Of a stretch of 64,000 nucleotides of DNA, positions 15,221-25,015 are shown in pieces. The notes beneath the pieces were generated by a model. That model did no database searches. It was given only the letters and a program-made list of their open reading frames with translations, and was not told where the DNA came from. How positions within the stretch are numbered: position 1 is the first letter of the stretch; every line of letters starts with the position of its first letter. Made by a program: the position numbers and the translations under genes. This stretch comes from Hydrogenophaga pseudoflava NBRC 102511 (lineage in GTDB: Bacteria; Pseudomonadota; Gammaproteobacteria; Burkholderiales; Burkholderiaceae_C): NCBI RefSeq assembly GCF_001592285.1, contig NZ_BCWQ01000015.1, forward strand, positions 1 through 64,000, written 5' to 3'.

Positions 15221-16204
15221 TTGGACCGTCCTGATCTGGAGCTTGTGCTGGCCGTCCGGCGCCACGGCAGCCTCGTCACCGCAGCACGCGCACTGAAGGT
15301 GGCACCGTCGGTGGTGACCAAACGACTGGCGGCACTGGAAGCCCGGCTGGGCACCCGGCTGTTCCAGCGCACCACCCGCCGCGTGAGCCCGACCGCGGAT
15401 GGCGACACGCTGTGCGAGCGTGCGCAAGAGTTGCTGCGTGCCTTCGAGTCCGCCGAGGCGGAACTGCGGGAACGCCAGGCCGAGCCGTCCGGGCCGGTCC
15501 GGCTGGCAGCCACCTTCGGCTTCGGCCGCATGTGGCTGGGACCGGCGCTCGCGTCGTTCCAGTCGCTGTACCCCAAGGTGAATGTCCAGGTTCAGCTGAC
15601 GGAACAGTTGCCCGACCTCACCGTCGAGGGCATGGATGGGGCGATCTGGTTGTGGAACGCACCGGCACAGCGCGCGGGTGAATGGACCGAACGGCGACTG
15701 GCCACCAACCAGCGTGTGCTGGTCGCCGCGCCAGCCTACCTGCGCCGGCGCGGAGAACCCCGTTCGCTGGACGAGCTGTCACAGCACGACTGCCTGGTGG
15801 TTCGCGAGAACGGTGGCAGCCCCGACCTGCGCTTCGACCACTGGCGCCTTCAGCGAATCGGCGAACGCCAGTGGGTCCATACGCCGGTGCGGGGTCCGCT
15901 GTCGAGCAACTCGGGCGAGCTGGTGCGCGACTGGTGCCTGGCGGGCCACGGCATCATGCTGCGCAGCCTGTGGGACGTGGCGCCGCTGCTGGAGCGCGGC
16001 GATCTGGTGCGTGTGCTGAACGAATGGAGCATGCCCGACGCGGACGTTCACTGGATCGCACCCTACCGGGCGCAGGTGCCGCGCCGCATCCGGCTGCTGG
16101 TGGACTTCCTGGCCGAACGCTTCCGGGACGAGCCCTGGCGCCAGCAGGCCGCCAGCCCGGTCAGCGCGAAGGACGCACCACCAGGCTCACGCCGAAAGCG
16201 GTGA
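15221..16204 (+). CDS. LysR-family transcriptional regulator, divergent from ttuC (327 aa)
   Basis: Residues 1-60 are the LysR winged helix-turn-helix (Asp-Leu-Glu-Leu-Val-Leu-Ala-Val; Thr-Ala-Ala-Arg-Ala-Leu-Lys-Val-Ala-Pro-Ser-Val-Val-Thr-Lys-Arg-Leu; Leu-Gly-Thr-Arg-Leu-Phe-Gln-Arg). Residues about 90-300 are the effector-binding domain. I accept the TTG at 15221 because it gives the usual LysR N-terminus and has AGAGAAAG just upstream. Gene pairing suggests it controls the tartrate/D-malate dehydrogenase, like the TtuA-type regulators. The C-terminal 20 residues are Pro/Arg-rich, and the last 44 nt overlap the convergent exporter gene. Confidence 0.88.
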   Translation: MDRPDLELVLAVRRHGSLVTAARALKVAPSVVTKRLAALEARLGTRLFQRTTRRVSPTADGDTLCERAQELLRAFESAEAELRERQAEPSGPVRLAATFGFGRMWLGPALASFQSLYPKVNVQVQLTEQLPDLTVEGMDGAIWLWNAPAQRAGEWTERRLATNQRVLVAAPAYLRRRGEPRSLDELSQHDCLVVRENGGSPDLRFDHWRLQRIGERQWVHTPVRGPLSSNSGELVRDWCLAGHGIMLRSLWDVAPLLERGDLVRVLNEWSMPDADVHWIAPYRAQVPRRIRLLVDFLAERFRDEPWRQQAASPVSAKDAPPGSRRKR

Positions 16205-17048
16205 GCGCGGTGCCGGCGATCGTGGTCGCCGTAATCGGTTCGGCGAACAGCACCCAGGCGATCAGCGCGGTGCAGGGTGGCACCAGGTACATCAGGCTGG
16301 TCACCGACGCCGCCGCACCTCGCTGGATCAGCATGTACAGCAGCGAACTGCCCCCCAGCGTCAGCCCGAGCACGGACCACGCCATGGCACCCACCAGTTC
16401 GGCGTTCCAGTGCATGGTTTCGGCCTCCAGCAGCGCCAGCGGCAGCGTCACCACCAGCGCCGCCGCCAGCTGGACGGTGTTCGCGGTGCGCACGTCACAA
16501 GGCTGGACGAAGCGCTTCTGATACAGCGTGCCGGCGGTGATCGCGAACAGGGCCATCACCGCAAACGACAGGTTCAGCCAGTTGGCCGAATCGCCCGGGC
16601 CACCGGCGCCGAACTTGCGCGAGACCACCAGCACCAGACCGGCAAAACCCAGCAGCAGGCCCAGCCACTGGCGGCGCGACACATGGTGCCCGCCCACACT
16701 CGTGAGCCAGATCGCGGTGAGCACCGGCTGGATGCCGACGATCAGCGAGGACAGGCCGGAGCCCATGCCGGCCTTGACCGCGGCCCAGACGCCGCCCAGG
16801 TAGCCCGCATGCATGAGCACGCCGGTGACGGCCAGGTGGAGGGCCTGCCGGCGGTCGGACGGCCACTTCACCCCGGCCAGCACGATCCAGGGCAGGAAAC
16901 AGAGGATGGACAGCGCATAGCGCACCGCCAGAAAGGACATCGGCGGTGCATGCGGCATGCCGTAGCGCGCGACGATGAAACCGGTGCTCCAGATCAGCAC
17001 GAACACCCAGGGCATGGCCCTGAGCCACGCGTTGTCGCTGGTGCCCAT
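16161..17048 (-). CDS. EamA/DMT-family transporter (295 aa)
   Basis: An inner-membrane transporter of the drug/metabolite superfamily with two EamA repeats, about ten membrane helices in total. Start motif Trp-Val-Phe-Val-Leu-Ile-Trp-Ser-Thr-Gly-Phe-Ile is the usual opening of these proteins, and repeat 2 begins near Phe-Ala-Val-Met-Ala-Leu-Phe-Ala-Ile. The ATG at 17048 overlaps the pgsA stop (TGATG), so it is translated after pgsA. An open frame continues upstream but belongs to the pgsA region in another frame. The substrate is unknown; amino acids or metabolites are typical. Its 3' end overlaps the convergent LysR gene by 44 nt. Confidence 0.85.
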   Translation of the reverse strand: MGTSDNAWLRAMPWVFVLIWSTGFIVARYGMPHAPPMSFLAVRYALSILCFLPWIVLAGVKWPSDRRQALHLAVTGVLMHAGYLGGVWAAVKAGMGSGLSSLIVGIQPVLTAIWLTSVGGHHVSRRQWLGLLLGFAGLVLVVSRKFGAGGPGDSANWLNLSFAVMALFAITAGTLYQKRFVQPCDVRTANTVQLAAALVVTLPLALLEAETMHWNAELVGAMAWSVLGLTLGGSSLLYMLIQRGAAASVTSLMYLVPPCTALIAWVLFAEPITATTIAGTALTAFGVSLVVRPSR

Positions 17049-17617
17049 CAGCGCGAGCGGGCGCGGATCTCGGGCAGCGCCTTCTGCAGGTAATACACCA
17101 TGGACCACACGGTCAGCACCGCGGAAATCCAGATCAGCCAGGTGCCCCAGACATGGGTGTCGATCACGCCGAACAGCGTGCCGTGGAACAGCAGGAACGG
17201 GATCGCGATCATCTGCACCGAGGTCTTGACCTTGCCGATCATGTGCACCGCAACGCTCTTGGTGGCACCGATGATGGCCATCCACTCACGCAGCGACGAG
17301 ATGGCGATTTCGCGGCCGATGATGATCAGCGCCACGAACACATCGGCCCGTTCCAGGTGCACCAGAACCAGCAGGCAGGCACAGACCAGGAACTTGTCGG
17401 CCACCGGATCGAGGAAGGCACCGAAGGCAGATGTCTGGTTGAGCTTGCGGGCCAGGTAACCGTCGGCCCAGTCGGTGGCGGCGAACACGATGAACATCAC
17501 CGTGGCGATCAGGTTCTGCTGCGCCGGGCTCACACCTTCCAGGTAGAACACGCCGATGATCAGGGGAATGGCGACGATGCGCGCCCAGGTCAGCAGGGTG
17601 GGAAGGTTGAAGAACAT
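17048..17617 (-). CDS. pgsA: CDP-diacylglycerol-glycerol-3-phosphate 3-phosphatidyltransferase (189 aa)
   Basis: A membrane enzyme that joins CDP-diacylglycerol and glycerol-3-phosphate to form phosphatidylglycerol phosphate, the committed step to phosphatidylglycerol and cardiolipin. The CDP-alcohol phosphotransferase signature is complete: Asp49-x2-Asp52-Gly53-x2-Ala56-Arg57, Gly66, Asp70, Asp74. Further features are Ile-Ile-Gly-Arg-Glu (99-103), and several hydrophobic helices. The N-terminal Met-Phe-Phe-Asn-Leu-Pro-Thr-Leu-Leu-Thr matches PgsA proteins and sets the start at 17617. It lies 39 bp from the divergent cyclase gene and overlaps the exporter start by one base. Confidence 0.95.
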   Translation of the reverse strand: MFFNLPTLLTWARIVAIPLIIGVFYLEGVSPAQQNLIATVMFIVFAATDWADGYLARKLNQTSAFGAFLDPVADKFLVCACLLVLVHLERADVFVALIIIGREIAISSLREWMAIIGATKSVAVHMIGKVKTSVQMIAIPFLLFHGTLFGVIDTHVWGTWLIWISAVLTVWSMVYYLQKALPEIRARSR

Positions 17618-17656
17618 GGACGAGATTATGGGGGTGGTTTTGTACACTGGCCCTCC

Positions 17657-19351
17657 ATGTCGCCCCCTCCCCCTCTCCCCGCGGCGCCTCGGAGCTTGGG
17701 CACCTTCACCTTGCGGTTCACGCTCGTGGCGGCGTTCACCGGCATCACGCTGCTGGTCAGCCTGGTCATCGGGCTGGCCACCGCCACCCTGGTGGGCGAC
17801 TTCATGCGCGACGAATTCCGCCTGCGCATGTCGGACCTGGTGGCCGTCGCTGCCACGCAGATCAATGTGCAGGCCCACCACCGCCTGCAGACACCGAAGG
17901 ACCAGGACAGCCCGGACTACCGTGCCCTGCGCGACCACCTGCGGGAAATCAGGGACCACGGCACCCACATCCGCTTCATCTACACCACCCGCCTGCGACA
18001 GGACGGCCAGGTGGTCTTCGTGGTGGACGCCGAGGAGAAACCGGAAGATTTCAGCGCACTCGGCGACGTCTACGCCGACGTGAGCCCTGAACTGCGGGTC
18101 GCCCTGTCGGCGCCCCGGGGCACCGCCAAGGCCTTTGTCACGCAGCGCTTCTACACCGATGATTGGGGCACCTGGATGTCGGCCTACGCGCCGCTGTACC
18201 TGCCCGACGGTCGCCTTGACGCGGTGCTCGTGCTGGACATGTCGGCGGACCGCATCCTCCAGCAGGAGCGGCAATACCAGTACACCCTCTGGGGCGCCTG
18301 CGCCCTGCTCGCGCTGCTGATGATGCCGCTGGCCTACTGGATGGCCCACCGCATCCGACGCCCGCTGTCGCGGCTCGAGGGTGACATGCGCAAGGTGCGC
18401 CAGTTCGACCTGGAAAGCACGCCACCCATCCACTCACGGGTGATCGAGATCAACCGCATGGTGGAGCAACTGGAGAGCATGCGTTCGGGCCTGCGGTCGT
18501 TCCAGAAATACGTGCCGGCCGAGCTCGTGCGGCGGCTCGTCGCGCGGGGGGTGGATGCCGAGCTGGGCGGCACGCAGCAGGAGATGACCTTCTTCATGTC
18601 CGACGTCGAGGGCTTCACAACGCTCAGCGAGCGGCTTGCGCCGGACGAGCTGGTGCACCACCTCGGCGAGTACCTGACCGCGGTCTCCGGCCGCCTGCTG
18701 GGTGCCGGTGCCACCGTCGACCAGTACATCGGTGACGCGGTGCTGGCCTTCTGGAACGCGCCCGAACCCGCGGCCGACCATCCGCAACGCGCATGCGACG
18801 CGGCCCTGGCGGTGCAGGAGGCTGTTGCCCAGCTCAATCTCGCCTGGGAGGCGCAGGGCCGCCGCGTGGCGTTCAGGACGCGGATCGGGATCAACACCGG
18901 AGAGGCCATCGTCGGCAACATCGGCTCCAACGACCGCATGAGCTACACCGTGATCGGCGACGAGGTGAACCTGGTCAGCCGGCTGGAAGCGACCAACAAG
19001 TTCTATGGCACCTCGATCCTGCTGTCCGAACACACGCGGCAGCGGGTGCAGGCGCAGTTCGTGACCCGCTTGGTGGACCAGCTCGTGGCGTACGGCAAGA
19101 GCCGGCCGATCAGGGTGTACGAGCTGCTGGGTCGCCAGGGCGCGGTGGCGCCGGAGCTGCTGGCGGTAGTGGCCGATTACGAGACCGCGTTTGCCCACTA
19201 CCAGCAGCGCGACTTCGGCACGGCGATGGCCCTGCTGGAGCGCCACCCCGACGACCCGCCGTCGCGGGTGCTGCTGAGCCGCTGCCGCCGCTACCTGGAC
19301 CACCCACCGCTGGCGGAATGGGACGGCAGCTTTCTCTTCACCAGCAAGTAG
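17657..19351 (+). CDS. membrane class III adenylate/guanylate cyclase with HAMP domain (564 aa)
   Basis: A two-pass membrane nucleotide cyclase. Membrane helices at about 20-46 and 210-230 enclose a periplasmic sensor domain of about 160 residues; a HAMP-type linker (about 230-285) leads to the catalytic domain (about 305-490). Metal-binding aspartates are Asp316 (Ser-Asp-Val-Glu-Gly-Phe-Thr) and Asp360 (Gly-Asp-Ala-Val). Asn438 and Arg442 (Val-Asn-Leu-Val-Ser-Arg) complete the active site. The position that is usually Lys for adenine recognition (Asp-Lys-Tyr/Phe-Ile-Gly-Asp) is Gln356 here. The C-terminal 70 residues look TPR-like. The start is the ATG at 17657, divergent from pgsA. The ligand sensed is unknown. 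Confidence 0.9.
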   Translation: MSPPPPLPAAPRSLGTFTLRFTLVAAFTGITLLVSLVIGLATATLVGDFMRDEFRLRMSDLVAVAATQINVQAHHRLQTPKDQDSPDYRALRDHLREIRDHGTHIRFIYTTRLRQDGQVVFVVDAEEKPEDFSALGDVYADVSPELRVALSAPRGTAKAFVTQRFYTDDWGTWMSAYAPLYLPDGRLDAVLVLDMSADRILQQERQYQYTLWGACALLALLMMPLAYWMAHRIRRPLSRLEGDMRKVRQFDLESTPPIHSRVIEINRMVEQLESMRSGLRSFQKYVPAELVRRLVARGVDAELGGTQQEMTFFMSDVEGFTTLSERLAPDELVHHLGEYLTAVSGRLLGAGATVDQYIGDAVLAFWNAPEPAADHPQRACDAALAVQEAVAQLNLAWEAQGRRVAFRTRIGINTGEAIVGNIGSNDRMSYTVIGDEVNLVSRLEATNKFYGTSILLSEHTRQRVQAQFVTRLVDQLVAYGKSRPIRVYELLGRQGAVAPELLAVVADYETAFAHYQQRDFGTAMALLERHPDDPPSRVLLSRCRRYLDHPPLAEWDGSFLFTSK

Positions 19352-19365
19352 GCCAGCTCCGCCCC

Positions 19366-21429
19366 TCAGTGCAGCGCCCGGTAGATGGCGTCGGCCAGTT
19401 CGGCCGAAATGCCCTCGACGGTGCTCAGGTCCTCCACGCTGGCGGCCGCCACGCCGCGCACGCCGCCGAAGCGTTGCAGCAGGCGCGCCCGCTTCTTGGG
19501 TCCGACGCCCGGGATGTCCTCCAGCTTGCTGCCCCCGGTGCGCACCTTGGCGCGCTGCGCCCGCATGCCGGTGATCGCGAAGCGGTGCGCCTCGTCGCGG
19601 ATCTGCGCCACCAGCATCAGCGCGGCCGAATCGTGGCCCAGGTAGACTTTCTCGCGCCCGTCGGCGAACACCAGCTCCTCCAGCCCGACCTTGCGGCCCT
19701 CGCCCTTCTCGACGCCGACGATCAGCGACAGGTCCAGCCCCAGTTGCTGGAACACCTCGCGCGCCATGCCGACCTGGCCCTTGCCGCCATCGACCAGCAC
19801 CAGGTCGGGCATGCGCGGGCCCTTTGGCGCCTCGCCCGCCACCTCGGCCGCGGGTTCCGGCGTGTCCGCCGCAAGCGTCTGCGCTTCCACCGCCCCGGCC
19901 TGTGCATCAGGCGCCACACCCTGCTCGGCCCGCAGCGCCTCGGCGATCTTGCCGTAGCGCCGCAGCAGCACCTGGCGCATGGCCGCGAAGTCGTCGCCGG
20001 GCGTGATGCCGTCGATGTTGTAGCGGCGGTACTGGCTGTTCTGCATCTTGTGCGCCTCGAACACCACGCAAGACGCCTGGGTCGATTCACCCGCCGTGTG
20101 CGAGATGTCGAAGCACTCGATGCGCAACTCGTCCAGGTTGTCGTCGGGCAACCCCAGCGCCTCGGCCAGGGCGCGCGTGCGCGCCTGCTGAGAGCCTTCT
20201 TCGGCCAGCAGGCGCGCCAGCGCGATCTCGGCGTTCTTCTGCGCCATGTCCAGCCAGGCGCGCCGGTGTTCGCGCGGCTGGTGCACCGTGTGCACCTTGG
20301 CCCCGTTCTGCTCGGTGAGGGCCTCCATCAGCGTCCGGCTCACGGGATGGCTGGTCACCAGGGTGTGCGGCAGCGCCGCCCCGAGGTAGTGCTGCGCGAT
20401 GAAGGCCTCCAGCACCCGCACGTGCACCCGTTCCATCGGGTCGGTGGCCGGCGATGACTCGGCTTCGGATTCCAGCGCCTCGTCGATCTGGGTCGCGTCC
20501 TCCACATGGGCCGGAAAGTACGGCCGGTCGCCGAGGTGCCGGCCACCGCGCACCATGGCCAGGTTCACGCAGGCCCGTCCGCCCAGCACCTTCACCGCCA
20601 GCACGTCGACGTCCTTGTCCGAGAGGTTGTCCATCGCCTGCTGCTGCAGCACGCGGGACAGTGCGCTCATCTGGTTGCGGATCTCGGCCGCCTGCTCGAA
20701 CTCCAGCTTCTCGGCGTGGGCCATCATGCGCGCCTGCAGCGCGTCGAGCACCTCCTGGGTCTCACCGCGCAGGAAGCGCTCGGCGTCGGCCACGTCCCGC
20801 CCGTAGGCTTCGGTGTCGATCAGGTCCACGCAGGGGCCGGTGCAGCGCTTGATCTGGTAGAGCAGGCAGGGGCGTGTGCGGTTGGCGAACACCGTGTCCT
20901 CGCAGGTGCGCAGGCGGAACACCTTCTGCAGCAGGGTGATGGTTTCCTTGACCGCCCAGGCGCTGGGGTACGGGCCGTAGTAGCTGTGCCGCCGGTCGAC
21001 CACGCCGCGGTAGTAGGCCATGCGCGGGAACGCGAGCATCGGCAGGGGTTTGGTCCCGGCGGTCCGGAAGGTCTCACGCGTGCCGGTGATCTTGAGGTAG
21101 GGGTAGCTCTTGTCGTCCCGGAACAGGATGTTGAACTTGGGGTTCAGCGTCTTGATCAGGTTGTTTTCCAGCAGCAGCGCCTCCGCCTCGGTGCGCACCA
21201 CCGTGGTCTCCATGCGCACGATGCGGCTGACCATGTGGCCGATGCGGGTGCCGTCGTGGTTCTTCTGGAAGTAACTGCTGACGCGCTTCTTCAGGTTGCG
21301 CGCCTTGCCCACATAGAGCAGCTGGTCCTGGGCATCGAAATACCGGTACACCCCCGGCAGGCCAGGCAGGGCCGCCACTTCGGCCAGCAGTTGTTCGGAG
21401 TGCGGTGCGTCGGGTGCGGGACTGGACAT
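19366..21429 (-). CDS. uvrC: excinuclease ABC subunit C (687 aa)
   Basis: The nuclease of nucleotide excision repair, making both incisions around a UvrB-bound lesion. It has a GIY-YIG domain at the N-terminus (Gly-Val-Tyr at 26-28, Tyr-Val-Gly at 39-41, Lys-Ala-Arg-Asn-Leu-Lys-Lys-Arg-Val), a UVR/UvrB-binding helix pair (about 200-240), the UvrC RNase H-like domain (Cys-Phe-Asp-Ile-Ser-His; Val-Asp-Gly-Gly-Lys-Gly-Gln; His-Asp-Ser-Ala) and C-terminal helix-hairpin-helix repeats (Ile-Pro-Gly-Val-Gly-Pro-Lys-Lys). An Ala/Pro/Glu-rich insert of about 30 residues lies inside the RNase H-like part. I chose the ATG at 21429; the longer frame overlaps earP. Confidence 0.96.
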   Translation of the reverse strand: MSSPAPDAPHSEQLLAEVAALPGLPGVYRYFDAQDQLLYVGKARNLKKRVSSYFQKNHDGTRIGHMVSRIVRMETTVVRTEAEALLLENNLIKTLNPKFNILFRDDKSYPYLKITGTRETFRTAGTKPLPMLAFPRMAYYRGVVDRRHSYYGPYPSAWAVKETITLLQKVFRLRTCEDTVFANRTRPCLLYQIKRCTGPCVDLIDTEAYGRDVADAERFLRGETQEVLDALQARMMAHAEKLEFEQAAEIRNQMSALSRVLQQQAMDNLSDKDVDVLAVKVLGGRACVNLAMVRGGRHLGDRPYFPAHVEDATQIDEALESEAESSPATDPMERVHVRVLEAFIAQHYLGAALPHTLVTSHPVSRTLMEALTEQNGAKVHTVHQPREHRRAWLDMAQKNAEIALARLLAEEGSQQARTRALAEALGLPDDNLDELRIECFDISHTAGESTQASCVVFEAHKMQNSQYRRYNIDGITPGDDFAAMRQVLLRRYGKIAEALRAEQGVAPDAQAGAVEAQTLAADTPEPAAEVAGEAPKGPRMPDLVLVDGGKGQVGMAREVFQQLGLDLSLIVGVEKGEGRKVGLEELVFADGREKVYLGHDSAALMLVAQIRDEAHRFAITGMRAQRAKVRTGGSKLEDIPGVGPKKRARLLQRFGGVRGVAAASVEDLSTVEGISAELADAIYRALH

Positions 21430-21454
21430 GGGGCCGTATTGTGAATCCGCCGCC

Positions 21455-22552
21455 ATGGACAATCGGCGCATGCAATGGGACATCTTCTGCCGGGTCATCG
21501 ACAACCTGGGCGACATCGGTGTGTGCTGGCGGTTGTGCGCGGGACTGGCGGCGCGCCAGCAGCGTGTGCGTCTGTGGATCGACGTGCCCGACGATCTGGA
21601 CTGGATGGTGCCCGGAGCCCGGGAGGGTCACATCCCCGGGGTCGAAGTGATCCACTGGACGGAGCCGCTGAAGGTTGCCCACGCCGGCCCCGCCGCCGAC
21701 GTCTGGATCGAGGCCTTCGGCTGCGATCCGGCGCAGGAATGCCTGGATGAGCTGGCCTTGCGCGTGCGACAGGGCGCTGCGGCACCGGTCTGGCTGAACC
21801 TGGAATACATGAGCGCCGAGGCCTATGTCGAGCGCTGCCACCGCCTGCCCTCGCCCATCATGACCGGGCCGCTGCAGGGCCTGACCAAGTGGTTCTTCTA
21901 CCCGGGCTTCACCCCCCGGACGGGGGGGCTGCTGCGCGAAACGGACCTGCCTGCGCGGCAGTCGGCCTTCGACGCGCCCGCCTGGCTGGCGTCGCAGTCG
22001 CTGCCGGTCGGCGGGCTCCCCAGGGCCAGCCTGTTCTGCTACGAGCCCCCTGCCCTGCGCGCCGTGCTCCAAGAGGCGGGTGCGCAGGCGCCCAGCGACT
22101 GGCTGGTCACCACCGGCCGCGCCGCCGACGCCGTGGCAGCCGAGCGCGGCCGGGGTCTGGACACCGGTCTGGCCCGGCTGCACACCGTGCCCCGCCTGAC
22201 CCAGCACGACTACGACCACCTGCTCTGGTCCTGCGACCTGAATTTCGTGCGCGGCGAGGATTCGCTGGTGCGCGCGCTGTGGGCAGGCAAGCCCTTCGTC
22301 TGGCACATCTACCCGCAGCACGACAACGCCCACCACGCCAAGCTGGAGGCTTTCCTGGACTGGCTGGCGGCACCACCCTCGCTGCGCGATTTCCACCGCG
22401 CCTGGAACGGCGTCACGCGCCCCGGCACCGTCTGGCCGGGCTGGGACGTGGTGAACACCTGGCAGCCCTGTGCGCTGTCGGCGCGGCAGCGCCTGCAGGC
22501 CCAGCCCGACCTGATCGGCCAGCTGATCGGGTTCGTCACTGGAAAGCGTTAA
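21455..22552 (+). CDS. earP: EF-P arginine rhamnosyltransferase EarP (365 aa)
   Basis: Transfers rhamnose from dTDP-L-rhamnose to an arginine of elongation factor P, activating it to relieve stalling at polyproline. The GT104 N-terminal motif is present: Phe-Cys-Arg-Val-Ile-Asp16-Asn-Leu-Gly-Asp20-Ile-Gly-Val-Cys-Trp-Arg. The C-terminal sugar-nucleotide site [11 protein letters not shown] and [13 protein letters not shown] is intact. The start could also be the ATG at 21470. It lies 63 bp before efp, whose product carries the target Arg32, so the pair is functionally complete. It is divergent from uvrC. Confidence 0.95.
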   Translation: MDNRRMQWDIFCRVIDNLGDIGVCWRLCAGLAARQQRVRLWIDVPDDLDWMVPGAREGHIPGVEVIHWTEPLKVAHAGPAADVWIEAFGCDPAQECLDELALRVRQGAAAPVWLNLEYMSAEAYVERCHRLPSPIMTGPLQGLTKWFFYPGFTPRTGGLLRETDLPARQSAFDAPAWLASQSLPVGGLPRASLFCYEPPALRAVLQEAGAQAPSDWLVTTGRAADAVAAERGRGLDTGLARLHTVPRLTQHDYDHLLWSCDLNFVRGEDSLVRALWAGKPFVWHIYPQHDNAHHAKLEAFLDWLAAPPSLRDFHRAWNGVTRPGTVWPGWDVVNTWQPCALSARQRLQAQPDLIGQLIGFVTGKR

Positions 22553-22615
22553 AATTCAAGGCTTTGCTAGAAGCGTCGCCGCACAAGGAACCGCGGCCCA
22601 ACTGTTGGAACCCCT

Positions 22616-23170
22616 ATGAAAATCGCCCAAGAAATCCGCGCCGGCAACGTGATCATGCACGGCAAGGACCCCATGATCGTCCTGCGCACCGAGTACGCCC
22701 GCGGCGGCCGCGGCGCCGCCACCGTCCGCATGAAGCTCAAGGGCCTGCTGGGCAACATCGGCACCGAAGTCGTCTTCAAGGCCGACGACAAGATGGACCA
22801 GATCATCCTGGACAAGAAGGAGTGCACCTACTCCTACTTCGCCGACCCGATGTACGTCTGCATGGACACCGAGTACAACCAGTACGAAGTGGAAGCCGAG
22901 AACATGGGCGACGCCCTGAACTACCTGGAAGACGGCATGGCCGTTGAAGTGGTGTTCTACGAAGGCAAGGCCATCTCCGTCGAACTGCCCACCAGCATCG
23001 TGCGCGAGATCACCTGGACCGAACCCGCCGTCAAGGGCGATACGTCCGGCAAGGTGCTCAAGCCCGCCAAGATCGCCACCGGTTTCGAAGTGGCCGTACC
23101 GCTGTTCGTGGAACAGGGCGACAAGATCGAAATCGACACCCGCACCGGCGAATACCGCAAGCGTGTCTGA
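22616..23170 (+). CDS. efp: elongation factor P (184 aa)
   Basis: A tRNA-mimicking factor that binds stalled ribosomes between P and E sites and promotes proline-proline bond formation. Three beta-barrel domains fit the 184-residue length. The loop at the tip reads Ala-Arg-Gly-Gly-Arg32-Gly-Ala-Ala: arginine at position 32, as in the EarP/rhamnose subfamily rather than the lysine of the EpmA type. The C-terminal [13 protein letters not shown] is typical. GGAA precedes the ATG. A strong terminator follows. Confidence 0.97.
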   Translation: MKIAQEIRAGNVIMHGKDPMIVLRTEYARGGRGAATVRMKLKGLLGNIGTEVVFKADDKMDQIILDKKECTYSYFADPMYVCMDTEYNQYEVEAENMGDALNYLEDGMAVEVVFYEGKAISVELPTSIVREITWTEPAVKGDTSGKVLKPAKIATGFEVAVPLFVEQGDKIEIDTRTGEYRKRV

Positions 23171-23189
23171 TCCGGTCTCCGCTCCACAG

Positions 23190-23216
23190 AAAGGCTCCCG
23201 CAAGGGAGCCTTTTTT
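23190..23216 (+). terminator. terminator of efp
   Basis: GGCTCCC (23193-23199), loop GCAA, GGGAGCC (23204-23210), then six T. With the flanking A/T pairs this is a strong rho-independent terminator 20 bp after the efp stop. Confidence 0.9.
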
Positions 23217-23236
23217 GTTGTTGCTACCCTTGCACC

Positions 23237-24115
23237 ATGGACCTTCTCTCCCGCATCGCCGACGTCATCATCCCGGTCTTCCTGATCGTGGCCATCGGCT
23301 ACGGCTACGCGCGCCGCAAGGTGCCGGACCTGTCCACCTTCAACCGCATCGCGCTGGACGTGTTGGCGCCGGTGCTGGTGTATTCGGCTCTGGCGGCCAA
23401 GGACTTCCACCTGGCCGATCATGTGCCGCTGCTGATCGGCGGCACGGTGCTGATCCTGGGCAGCGGCCTGCTGGCCTGGCCGCTGGCGCGCTGGTTCGGT
23501 GCACAGCCGCGCACCCTGGTGCCGGTGGTGATGTTCAACAACTGCGGCAACATGGGCCTGCCGCTGGCCCTGCTGGCCTTTGGCCCGGCGCACTTCGGTG
23601 CGGCGGTCGCGCTGTTCTCGGTCAGCAACCTGTTCCACTTTTCGATCGGCGCGCGCATCACCAGCGCCTCGGCCCGCACGCGCGACCTGCTGACCAGCCC
23701 GCTGATGATCGCCACCGTGCTCGGGTTCGCCAGCGCGCTCACCGACCTCCGTCCGCCCGACGTGCTGCTGGGGGGCCTGAAGCTGCTGGGCGATGCGATG
23801 CTGCCCATGATGCTGTTCGCCCTGGGCGTGCGACTGACCTCGCTCACCCGTTCCGGTCTGGCACTGGGTCTGCTGGGTGCACTGGCCAGACCCCTGCTCG
23901 GCCTGGCCATCGGCATCCCTCTTGCTTGGGCCCTGGGACTGGAGGGCGCGGCGCGCGGACAGCTGCTGCTGTTTGCCGCCCTGCCCCCGGCCGTGATGCA
24001 GTTCATGCTGGCCGAGCGCTACCACCAGGAGCCCGACAAGGTCGCCGCCATGATCATGCTGGGCAACGCCCTGGCAGTGGTCTTCGTGCCGCTGGCCCTG
24101 GCCATCGGGCTCTGA
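23237..24115 (+). CDS. AEC-family (auxin efflux carrier-like) transporter (292 aa)
   Basis: An inner-membrane carrier with about ten hydrophobic helices in two inverted halves. The characteristic motif Phe-Asn-Asn-Cys-Gly-Asn-Met-Gly-Leu-Pro-Leu (about residues 99-109) marks the AEC family, whose bacterial members include malate/malonate transporters. The C-terminal half repeats the helix pattern, with Leu-Pro-Pro-Ala-Val as the second broken helix. Its own start follows directly on the efp terminator, so it has a separate promoter. The substrate cannot be told. Confidence 0.85.
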   Translation: MDLLSRIADVIIPVFLIVAIGYGYARRKVPDLSTFNRIALDVLAPVLVYSALAAKDFHLADHVPLLIGGTVLILGSGLLAWPLARWFGAQPRTLVPVVMFNNCGNMGLPLALLAFGPAHFGAAVALFSVSNLFHFSIGARITSASARTRDLLTSPLMIATVLGFASALTDLRPPDVLLGGLKLLGDAMLPMMLFALGVRLTSLTRSGLALGLLGALARPLLGLAIGIPLAWALGLEGAARGQLLLFAALPPAVMQFMLAERYHQEPDKVAAMIMLGNALAVVFVPLALAIGL

Positions 24116-24145
24116 TCCGTTTTTGTCTGTCACCGAGGATTTCGC

Positions 24146-25015
24146 ATGGAAACCACCCAACACCTGAGCGAACAGCGCATCGCCGACGCCTGGGCCGACC
24201 TGCAGGCCCATTCCAACAGCGGCAACGCCCTGCAGGCGGATGCCTACCGGCTGGCCTTTGCCGACCCCGAGTTCCTGCTGCGACGCGAGACCCGCGGCAT
24301 CCGTTTCCAGCTGGAAATGCTCAAACCCGACCTCGCGCAGCAGCAGCTGGGCATCGAGAACACCATCGTGGTCTTCGGCAGTGCGCGCTTCCGTGAGCCA
24401 GACGAGGCCAGAGCCAACCTGGAGAAGGCCATCCAGGGCGGTGACGCCGAAACCATCCGCAAGGCCGAGGCGCTGCTGCGCAACGCCCACTACTACGACG
24501 AGGCGCGGGAGTTCGCCCGCATCGTGGCGCGCTACAGCCGCGGCTGCCCGCGGCACGACCAGCTGTTCATCTGCACCGGCGGCGGCCCGGGCATCATGGA
24601 AGCGGCCAACCGCGGGGCACACGACGAGGGCGCACTCAACGTCGGCCTGAACATCTCACTGCCGCACGAGCAGTCGGGCAACCGCTTCATCTCGCCCGAG
24701 CTGAGCTTCAAGTTCCACTACTTCGCACTGCGCAAGATGCATTTCATGATGCGCGCGAAGGCGCTGGTGGCCTTTCCGGGCGGCTTTGGCACGCTCGACG
24801 AGCTGTTCGAAGTGATCACCCTGGTGCAGTGCAAGAAGGCCAAGCCGGTGCCCATCGTGCTGTTCGGCAGCCACTACTGGAAGCGCCTGCTGAACCTGGA
24901 GGTGCTGGTCGAGGAAGGCACGATATCGCCCGAGGACCTGAGCCTGTTCAAGCTGGTCGACGACCCGCAGTCGGCCTGGGACCACATCGTGCGCTTCTAC
25001 GACTTGAGGACTTAA
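24146..25015 (+). CDS. LOG-family protein (TIGR00730-type Rossmann fold, 289 aa)
   Basis: Contains the two LOG signatures: Gly-Gly-Gly-Pro-Gly-Ile-Met-Glu-Ala-Ala-Asn-Arg-Gly-Ala and Phe-Pro-Gly-Gly-Phe-Gly-Thr-Leu-Asp-Glu-Leu-Phe-Glu. These bind nucleotide and sugar phosphate in enzymes that release a base from nucleoside monophosphates (cytokinin-activating phosphoribohydrolase; PpnN-like). At 289 residues it is longer than the roughly 190-residue plant type, with an extra N-terminal helical part (about 1-70). Substrate is unproven. The last 4 nt overlap the convergent outer-membrane factor gene. Confidence 0.88.
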   Translation: METTQHLSEQRIADAWADLQAHSNSGNALQADAYRLAFADPEFLLRRETRGIRFQLEMLKPDLAQQQLGIENTIVVFGSARFREPDEARANLEKAIQGGDAETIRKAEALLRNAHYYDEAREFARIVARYSRGCPRHDQLFICTGGGPGIMEAANRGAHDEGALNVGLNISLPHEQSGNRFISPELSFKFHYFALRKMHFMMRAKALVAFPGGFGTLDELFEVITLVQCKKAKPVPIVLFGSHYWKRLLNLEVLVEEGTISPEDLSLFKLVDDPQSAWDHIVRFYDLRT

